From HGM20899 sp964615195 (lineage in GTDB: Bacteria; Pseudomonadota; Gammaproteobacteria; Enterobacterales; Succinivibrionaceae), in the NCBI GenBank assembly GCA_964615195.1, contig CAZTNG010000058.1, positions 1 through 14,924 of the forward strand: a stretch of DNA of 14,924 bases, given 5' to 3'. A program made the translations under genes and the position numbers. The notes beneath the pieces were generated by a model. It was not told where the DNA came from and made no database searches. It saw only the letters and a program-made list of their open reading frames with translations. Within the stretch, counting starts at the first letter, position 1, and each line of letters starts with the position of its first letter. Shown here piece by piece: positions 1 through 5,876 of this stretch.

Positions 1-81
1 AAATTGTAGCTAGTTTTTCTTTTTACAGAATGTTCCTTTTAATAATTTTCTACATTTTTTACGTGTTGCACATACATATAA

Positions 82-95
82 TTTGATTAATCAAA
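82..95. promoter_or_regulatory. Perfect 14-bp palindrome, possible operator
   Basis: The sequence TTTGATTAATCAAA is a perfect inverted repeat lying 10 bases upstream of the extended -10 promoter of the lipoprotein gene. The half-site TTGAT recalls the FNR/CRP-type half-site, but the two arms are separated by 2 bases rather than the 4 of a standard FNR box, so the identity of any regulator is open. Position and symmetry are seen directly; operator function is inference. Confidence 0.35.
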
Positions 96-105
96 GTGTT
101 TAAGG

Positions 106-114
106 TGCTATAAT
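106..114 (+). promoter_or_regulatory. Extended -10 promoter of the lipoprotein gene
   Basis: TGCTATAAT is a perfect TATAAT hexamer preceded by the TGn extension that lets sigma70 promoters work without a good -35. No consensus -35 is present at the right distance. Transcription would start near 121, giving a leader of roughly 80 bases before the ATG at 199. Confidence 0.6.
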
Positions 115-198
115 ATGCTACATGTAATAAAGAACTTCGTTTTAAATGTTTTTTATATAAATTTAGGTCTAAAAAGCTAATTTAGTAGGGTGAATGAT

Positions 199-900
199 AT
201 GTTTAGCTTAGGCAGAATGTTAGTGTTAGGGTTTGCTTTAATTTTATTAGGTGGTTGTGCATTTGGTCGTGGTGAATTAAATCTTGATGAAAATAGTACG
301 GATTACCAGAAAAATACAGTTGGGCAAAAGATAGTAATAGATTCGGTTAATGATCAACGTAATTTTATTCTTGATGCGTCAGATCCTAAAGTTCCATCAG
401 TTAATGGTGATTACATTGATTCACGTGAATCATTAATTGCAAGGAAGGGAAATGCTGTTGATAAAACATTAGGAGACATAGTGTTAGCTAATGGTCAGAC
501 AGTTAATGGAATTGTTGAATCTGTCGTAAAGAAATCATTAAATGACGCTGGATTTGTAGTTATAGCTAACCCGTTAATGGCGGATGAAAATACTGCCCAT
601 GCTACTGTTAATATTAAAAATTTCTGGGGTTGGACTGATTCCGATATATTAGTTGCTAGAATAAATACTAATGTAAATGTGGATGTTGTTATTACAGCTG
701 GTGATTACTCAACAACAATATCTTCTGAAACAAAATCTACTAATAAGGGAATGGCGGCTGCTACTAGACATTGGCTAAACGCTTTTAAAATTAATTTGGA
801 TCGCATGAATCAAGAATTAAAAAAGAAATTTAGTGAAGCTAAGAATGATATAGAATTTAATTTAAAACTGAAGTCAGAAGCAGATACACTTATTCAATAA
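199..900 (+). CDS. Putative outer-membrane lipoprotein (YajG-like layout)
   Basis: A 233-residue predicted lipoprotein. The N-terminus has a short basic start, a hydrophobic stretch and a lipobox ending LLGGC, so the mature protein would begin at Cys20 and be lipidated. Alanine at +2 lacks the Asp inner-membrane retention signal and suggests sorting to the outer membrane by Lol. The rest is soluble, mixed alpha/beta, with a lysine-rich C-terminal helix (about residues 200-225). The layout, a conserved-looking beta region followed by an exported helical tail, resembles the E. coli YajG lipoprotein family, but I see no diagnostic motif and the protein is longer than YajG (192 residues). ATG 199 is preferred because AGGG at 187-190 lies 8 bases upstream; an in-frame GTG at 190 would overlap that site. 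It has its own promoter and terminator, so it is probably monocistronic. Function unknown. Confidence 0.75.
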   Translation: MFSLGRMLVLGFALILLGGCAFGRGELNLDENSTDYQKNTVGQKIVIDSVNDQRNFILDASDPKVPSVNGDYIDSRESLIARKGNAVDKTLGDIVLANGQTVNGIVESVVKKSLNDAGFVVIANPLMADENTAHATVNIKNFWGWTDSDILVARINTNVNVDVVITAGDYSTTISSETKSTNKGMAAATRHWLNAFKINLDRMNQELKKKFSEAKNDIEFNLKLKSEADTLIQ

Positions 901-939
901 GATGTGTAGATATTAGTTTATTTTGATTTCTTGATAAGC

Positions 940-991
940 TCGGCGTTAATATTTAATTACTTAAATTTTGTATTAACGTCGGCTTTTTTTT
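940..991 (+). terminator. Rho-independent terminator after the lipoprotein gene
   Basis: CGTTAATA (944-951) pairs perfectly with TATTAACG (971-978), extended outward by further pairs including wobbles. An inner TTTAA/TTAAA stem lies in the loop. A run of eight T residues follows at 984-991. This separates the lipoprotein transcript from gyrA. Confidence 0.85.
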
Positions 992-1113
992 ATTTTTAGT
1001 GGCCGATTTTGGACTTGAAAAAATAATACTAGATTTATTGTGAATAAAGATAGTTTAAAGCTAATAAATAGCAATTTTAAGGGCTATATTAGTTAGATAA
1101 AAAATGCCATTTG

Positions 1114-1122
1114 TGGTATAAT
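1114..1122 (+). promoter_or_regulatory. Extended -10 promoter of gyrA
   Basis: TGGTATAAT gives a perfect TATAAT with a TGn extension; the -35 region (around 1093-1098, TTAGAT) is poor. The predicted start is near 1129, leaving a leader of about 37 bases. gyrA promoters of other bacteria are sensitive to supercoiling; nothing here shows that directly. Confidence 0.6.
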
Positions 1123-1165
1123 ACATCAAAATTATTTTGTTGTTTATTTATATTGAGAATAGAAG

Positions 1166-4045
1166 ATGAGTGATAATTCAACTACTCAGTCCAATCCTTC
1201 CTCAAATATCAGACCAGTAAAGATCACAGAGGAATTAAAAACTTCTTTTATTAATTATGCGATGAGTGTAATTGTTGATCGTGCGCTGCCTGATGTGAGG
1301 GATGGTTTAAAACCTGTACACCGCCGTTCGTTATTTGCGATGTACGGACTGAAAAATTTCATCAATACCCCGACAAAGAAGTCTGCACGTATTGTCGGTG
1401 ACGTTATCGGTAAATATCATCCGCACGGTGATACTGCAGTTTATGAAACTCTTGTGCGTATGGCTCAGCCGTTCTCAATGCGTTATCCATTAGTCGATGG
1501 TCAGGGTAACTTTGGTAACATTGATGGTGATAAAGCCGCAGCAATGCGTTATACCGAAATTCGTATGTCTAAGATTGCAAATGAAATGATTGCAGACTTA
1601 GAAAAGGAAACCGTTGATACTACTCCTAACTATGATAATACTGAGCAAATTCCTGTAGTAATGCCTAATAAATTTCCTAATTTGTTAGTAAATGGTACAT
1701 CAGGTATCGCTGTTGGTATGGCAACAAGTATTCCACCTCATAATCTTACTGAAGTTACAGATGCTACATTGGCATTAATTGACAATCCAGATATTGATTT
1801 AGATGGTTTAATGCAGTATATCAAAGCTCCTGATTTTCCTACTGGTGGCATAATTTATGGTACAAGTGGTATTAGAGAAGCTTATGCTACTGGTAATGGC
1901 CGAGCAGTTATTCGTGCAAAGACTCATATTGAAGGGGAAGAAGATGGCAAGCAAAGTATTGTTATTGATGAAATCCCTTATACAATAAGTAAAAAACGTT
2001 TAGTTGAAAGAATTAGTGAATGTGTTCGCGATAAGATTATCGAAGGCATTACTGAAATTTATGACTACTCAGGCAAAGATCATGATGTTCGCGTGGTTAT
2101 TAATCTACGCCGTGGTGAATCACCTGAAATTGTTCTTAACAAGTTATTCAAGCATACACAGATGCAAATTTCCTTTGGTATCAATATGCTTGCGCTTGTT
2201 GATAACCATCCAGAGGTTTTAACACTTAAGCAGATATTACAGGCTTTTGTAAAACATCGTCGTGAAATTGTAACGCGTCGTACAGTTTATGATTTAAGAA
2301 AGTGCAGAGATAGAGCTCATAAGTTAGAGGGCTTTGCTGTTGCATTAAAGAATATTGATGAAATTATTCACATAATCCGTAATAGTTCTAATCGTGTTGA
2401 AGCTAAGCTTCACTTGATGGAGCATGGTTGGGATTATGGCATGTTAGATTCATTTATTGAAAGAGCTACTGATGGTTCCGAACTTTGTAAGCCTGATACA
2501 ATTGCTGAAAAATTTGGTTGCCATGATGGTAAGTATTTCCTTTCAGATCCTCAGTGCGAAGCTATCCTTGACATGCAATTACATAGACTAACAGGTCTAG
2601 AATATGACAAGATTGTATCTGAGTATCAAGATCTTGTTGCTCAAATTAAGGATTTGTTACGTATACTTGATTCTGAAACACGTTTGCTTGAAGTAATTCG
2701 TGAAGAACTTGTTTATATTCGTAATACTTATGGTGATCAGCGTCGTAGTGTTTTAGTTGCTGAATCTTCAGAAATTACAAAGGCTGATTTAATTGAAGCT
2801 GAATCTGCTGTAATTACTTTATCTCATGCTGGTTATATTAAGTACCAGCCTTTAGCTGAGTATGAAGCTCAAGCTCGTGGCGGTCGTGGTCGTCGTGCTG
2901 CGAAGATGAAGGATGAAGATGTTATTGATAGTATGTACGTGGTTAATACTCACGATACGATACTATGCTTTACTTCATTAGGTAAGGTGTTCTCATTAAA
3001 GGTATATGATTTACCTTTAGCTACATCAAACACTAAGGGAAGACCAATAGTTAATTTGCTTCGTCTTGAAGAAAATGAAGCTGTACAAGCAATCTTACCT
3101 GTTAATGAGTTTGATAAACACCGTTATTTATTCTTCGCAACAGAAAGAGGTTTAGTCAAGAAGACCAAGCTATTCGCTTATCGCAATGTGAACGTTAATG
3201 GTTTGAAAGCTATACGTTTAATTGAAGGTGATAAACTTGTAAACGTAGCTTTGACAACTGGTAATGATACAATTGCATTGTTCAGCTCTGCTGGTTTTGC
3301 ATCATTCTTTAATGAATATTATCCTGGATATGATGATGACGGTGATGATAGTGTAGAAGAAGTTGCAGAAGTTAGTGATGAAGAAGTTGCTAGCGAAGAA
3401 GTAGATGTTGAAAATTCTGATGCAGAAACAACAGATTCTGATAACGAAGATGTTGTTGTAACAAGTTCAGCAAATCGTGGTGTTAAACCTTGCGGGCGTG
3501 TAGCTGCAGGTGTTCGTGGAATAAAATTAACGCCGAATGCAAAACTAGTTTCTATGATTGTAATTGATCCTGAGATAAAGGATGTACTTATCGCTTGCGA
3601 AAATGGCTTCGGTAAGAGAACTTATGTTGAAGAATTCCCACTTCGTTCACGTAACTGTAAGGGCGTTATAGCTATTAAGACTAGTGAAAGAAATGGTAAT
3701 GTGATCGGAGCTATTCAAGTAGCTGAAGATGATCAAGTTATTATGATCAATGATGGCGGTGTGTTAATTCGTACCTACATCAAGCAAATTTCTAGAACAG
3801 GCAGAAATGCACAGGGAGTTAAGTTAATTAGACTTGATGACAATGTTAAGCTTGTTTCTATGGAACGCGTTATAGGTGAAGATGACGAAGAACTTGTGAG
3901 CGAAGTTGACAAAGTGGAAGGTGATGTATCAGAAAATATTGAAGGTGTAGTTGATAATACGCCAGATATAGAGTCTATGGATGCAGATGTTCCTGAAACT
4001 TCAAATGAAGAACCTTCAAGCGAAGAACCTTCAAAAGAAGAGTAA
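1166..4045 (+). CDS. gyrA: DNA gyrase subunit A
   Basis: The 959-residue A subunit of DNA gyrase, which with GyrB forms the A2B2 enzyme that introduces negative supercoils. The N-terminal breakage-reunion domain is fully recognisable. The catalytic tyrosine is Y129 in AAAMRYTE (Y122 in E. coli), with R128 beside it. The quinolone-binding helix reads HPHGDTAVYE, with Thr90 and Glu94 at the E. coli Ser83 and Asp87 positions. The C-terminal beta-pinwheel wraps DNA; its GyrA box reads QARGGRG (569-575) instead of the usual Q(R/K)RGG(R/K)G. The protein is longer than E. coli GyrA (875) mainly because of an Asp/Glu-rich insertion at about 720-770 inside the pinwheel and a long acidic tail from about residue 892. 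The start follows a weak GAG Shine-Dalgarno 8 bases upstream. Tandem stop codons TAATAA. Probably co-transcribed with serC. Confidence 0.98.
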   Translation: MSDNSTTQSNPSSNIRPVKITEELKTSFINYAMSVIVDRALPDVRDGLKPVHRRSLFAMYGLKNFINTPTKKSARIVGDVIGKYHPHGDTAVYETLVRMAQPFSMRYPLVDGQGNFGNIDGDKAAAMRYTEIRMSKIANEMIADLEKETVDTTPNYDNTEQIPVVMPNKFPNLLVNGTSGIAVGMATSIPPHNLTEVTDATLALIDNPDIDLDGLMQYIKAPDFPTGGIIYGTSGIREAYATGNGRAVIRAKTHIEGEEDGKQSIVIDEIPYTISKKRLVERISECVRDKIIEGITEIYDYSGKDHDVRVVINLRRGESPEIVLNKLFKHTQMQISFGINMLALVDNHPEVLTLKQILQAFVKHRREIVTRRTVYDLRKCRDRAHKLEGFAVALKNIDEIIHIIRNSSNRVEAKLHLMEHGWDYGMLDSFIERATDGSELCKPDTIAEKFGCHDGKYFLSDPQCEAILDMQLHRLTGLEYDKIVSEYQDLVAQIKDLLRILDSETRLLEVIREELVYIRNTYGDQRRSVLVAESSEITKADLIEAESAVITLSHAGYIKYQPLAEYEAQARGGRGRRAAKMKDEDVIDSMYVVNTHDTILCFTSLGKVFSLKVYDLPLATSNTKGRPIVNLLRLEENEAVQAILPVNEFDKHRYLFFATERGLVKKTKLFAYRNVNVNGLKAIRLIEGDKLVNVALTTGNDTIALFSSAGFASFFNEYYPGYDDDGDDSVEEVAEVSDEEVASEEVDVENSDAETTDSDNEDVVVTSSANRGVKPCGRVAAGVRGIKLTPNAKLVSMIVIDPEIKDVLIACENGFGKRTYVEEFPLRSRNCKGVIAIKTSERNGNVIGAIQVAEDDQVIMINDGGVLIRTYIKQISRTGRNAQGVKLIRLDDNVKLVSMERVIGEDDEELVSEVDKVEGDVSENIEGVVDNTPDIESMDADVPETSNEEPSSEEPSKEE

Positions 4046-4056
4046 TAATTAAGATT

Positions 4057-4082
4057 AGGGCGGATTAGTAATAATCCGCTCT
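4057..4082 (+). promoter_or_regulatory. gyrA-serC intergenic hairpin with GUAA tetraloop
   Basis: GCGGATTA and TAATCCGC (4060-4067 and 4072-4079) form a perfect 8-bp stem capped by GUAA, a GNRA tetraloop. The stem extends to 11 pairs (4057-4082) with one G-U wobble. What follows, TGTGGTTTATA, is not a U-tract, so this is unlikely to be an efficient terminator. It may be a partial attenuator or an RNA-stability or processing element setting gyrA versus serC levels; that role is inference. Confidence 0.55.
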
Positions 4083-4125
4083 TGTGGTTTATACCAAAGT
4101 AAAACAAACAACAGGTAAAGCTTAA

Positions 4126-5211
4126 ATGAGTAAAGTTTTTAATTTCTCAGCAGGTCCTGCAATGTTGCCAGAAGCTGTGATGCAAAAGGCTCAACAGGAC
4201 TTTCTTAACTACAATGGTTTGGGCGTAAGCATTATTGAAATGTCTCATCGTTCAAAAGAATACGTTGCTATGGCGGAAGAAGCGGTTCAAGATCTTCGTG
4301 ATTTGATGAATCTTCCTGATAACTATAAAGTATTATTTATGCATGGCGGTGGACGTGGCATGTTTGCTAATGTTGCCATGAATCTTGCTGATCCTAAGGG
4401 TTGTGCTGATTATATCATTACTGGTGCTTGGTCTGGCTATGCTGCTACTGAAGGTCAGAAATATACAAAGGTTAATGAGTTAAAGGCTGACTCTGTTAAT
4501 GCTTCTGGTTTAGTAACTGTTGATACTTCTGCATTAAAGCTTAATACTAGTGCTAACTATGTACATTGTTGCTTAAATGAAACAATTCATGGTATTGAGT
4601 TGTTCAATAGTTTAGAAACTGGTAATGTTCCTTTAGTTGCAGATGCTTCTTCAGACATACTTTCACGTCCTTTAGATATAACTAAGTACGGTATTGTTTA
4701 TGCTGGTGCTCAAAAGAATATAGGACCATCAGGCTTCGGTATTGTTGTTGTTCGTGATGATCTTATTGGTCATGCTCAATCTTTCTGCCCTGCTATTTCT
4801 GATTTTAAGGTGACTTTTGAACATGATTCTATGTTCAACACTCCAAATACTTTCGCTTGGTATTTATCAGGACTTGTATTTAAGTGGATTAAGGAATTAG
4901 GTGGTGTTAGCGCTATGGAAGAACGCAATAAGGCTAAAGCTGAATTGTTGTACAATTTCATTGATAGCTGTGATTTCTATTCTAATAACATTGATAGTTC
5001 ATGTCGTTCTCGTATGAATATTCCTTTCTTCTTAAAGAATAGCTCATTAGATCAAGAGTTTTTAGCTAAGTCTAAGGAAGCTGGTTTAATTGGCCTTAAG
5101 GGACATCGTGTTCTTGGTGGTATGCGTGCAAGCATTTACAATGCAATGCCTATTGAAGGTGTTAAAGCATTGGTAGAATTTATGGATAAATTTGCTAATG
5201 CTCATAAGTAA
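4126..5211 (+). CDS. serC: Phosphoserine aminotransferase
   Basis: A 361-residue class V PLP aminotransferase (E. coli SerC is 362). It converts 3-phosphohydroxypyruvate plus glutamate to phosphoserine in serine synthesis; in gammaproteobacteria it also makes 4-phosphohydroxythreonine for pyridoxal phosphate synthesis. It starts with the family signature FNFSAGPAMLP, carries the substrate-phosphate loop HGGGRG, and has the PLP lysine K197 in AGAQKNIGPSG. The C-terminal block KGHRVLGGMRASIYNAMP matches the family and includes the arginine region that contacts the substrate. ATG 4126 has an AGG Shine-Dalgarno about 10 bases upstream. It lies 80 bases after gyrA with no clear promoter or terminator between, so read-through from gyrA is likely. 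The protein is a soluble cytoplasmic homodimer in known relatives. Confidence 0.97.
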   Translation: MSKVFNFSAGPAMLPEAVMQKAQQDFLNYNGLGVSIIEMSHRSKEYVAMAEEAVQDLRDLMNLPDNYKVLFMHGGGRGMFANVAMNLADPKGCADYIITGAWSGYAATEGQKYTKVNELKADSVNASGLVTVDTSALKLNTSANYVHCCLNETIHGIELFNSLETGNVPLVADASSDILSRPLDITKYGIVYAGAQKNIGPSGFGIVVVRDDLIGHAQSFCPAISDFKVTFEHDSMFNTPNTFAWYLSGLVFKWIKELGGVSAMEERNKAKAELLYNFIDSCDFYSNNIDSSCRSRMNIPFFLKNSSLDQEFLAKSKEAGLIGLKGHRVLGGMRASIYNAMPIEGVKALVEFMDKFANAHK

Positions 5212-5250
5212 GAGCTAGCTATATCTTTATAAAGAATCTATTTATTTAAG

Positions 5251-5288
5251 TACCTATTTTAGTTTAACTCTAGAATAGGTATTTTTTT
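5251..5288 (+). terminator. Rho-independent terminator after serC
   Basis: TACCTATTTTAG (5251-5262) pairs with CTAGAATAGGTA (5270-5281) over 12 positions with one G-U wobble around a 7-base loop, followed by seven T residues. It closes the gyrA-serC unit. The - strand gene ending at 5337 converges on it and might also use the hairpin, though its downstream tract on that strand is only AT-rich. Confidence 0.88.
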
Positions 5289-5336
5289 ATGGTTAAAAGT
5301 TAGATTCCTGCAGACGTTTTGATTAAATATTATAAA

Positions 5337-5738
5337 TTAATGCTTTAAAAAAGTTGTATTGTTTAATGATCCTTCTCCAAATATTGCATCAAACTTTTTT
5401 TTGGCTTTTTCGTTAATATTCTCATCAATATATATTGATGCCATACCTATTGCACTTAAAATAGCGGCAGCATCATCACCAAAGCCAACAATAGGGATAA
5501 AATCAGGAATAAGATCTAAGGGAAGAACTAGATATGCTAGAGCACCAGCAATAGTTAGTTTTACTTTTAGGGGGACTTCTTTCTTTTTAAGAAGATAAAA
5601 AAGTTGTAGCGCTTTATAAACAATTTCGGCACCAATTTTTTTGCCATAAAGCTTGATCTTATTTAAGAACGATTTGTCATTATAATTCTGTGCTTGTTTT
5701 TCTAATTGTTCATTTGTTGGTGCTTTTTGTTCATTCAT
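5337..5738 (-). CDS. DUF1232 / YkvA-family small membrane protein
   Basis: A 133-residue protein with the DUF1232 (YkvA) signature YLVLPLDLIPDFIPIVGFGDD at about residues 69-89: a proline-rich hydrophobic hairpin followed by an acidic pair. A basic amphipathic stretch (about 27-62) precedes it, and another small hydrophobic segment (about 90-104) follows. The family is widespread and is thought to be membrane-associated, but its biochemical role is not established. ATG 5738 is chosen because AGGA (5748-5751) sits 9 bases upstream; the longer reading from TTG at 5756 would include that ribosome-binding site inside the gene. It is convergent with serC and separated from the upstream GGDEF-EAL gene by a terminator, so it is probably expressed alone. 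I do not see a convincing promoter. Confidence 0.85.
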   Translation of the reverse strand: MNEQKAPTNEQLEKQAQNYNDKSFLNKIKLYGKKIGAEIVYKALQLFYLLKKKEVPLKVKLTIAGALAYLVLPLDLIPDFIPIVGFGDDAAAILSAIGMASIYIDENINEKAKKKFDAIFGEGSLNNTTFLKH

Positions 5739-5816
5739 ATATTTATATCCTAACAAATTTATTCACGATTTTTATTCTAATCAATATTTATTTAATTGAA
5801 AGAATATTGCATTTTC

Positions 5817-5853
5817 GAAATGAGAAAGGGAAGCTGTTAATCTCAGCTTTCCT
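5817..5853 (-). terminator. Likely terminator after the 779-residue GGDEF-EAL gene
   Basis: On the - strand a 9-10 bp stem (5827-5836 with 5844-5853, one wobble, 7-base loop) is followed by TTTCTCATTTC, a T-rich but interrupted tract. It lies about 25 bases past the stop at 5877 and ahead of the DUF1232 gene, so it probably ends the two-gene c-di-GMP transcript. Confidence 0.6.
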
Positions 5854-5876
5854 ATTTAGACACAAAAATATTATAT

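Noticed and set aside
3775..4107. 110-codon - strand frame opposite the gyrA 3' end
   Set aside because: Its serine/threonine-rich product is only the complement of the acidic GyrA tail, and it has no ribosome-binding site or promoter.
5756..5784. TTGATT-17-TAAATT as promoter of the DUF1232 gene
   Set aside because: The implied transcript would start inside or after the AGGA ribosome-binding site, so it could not supply a proper leader.
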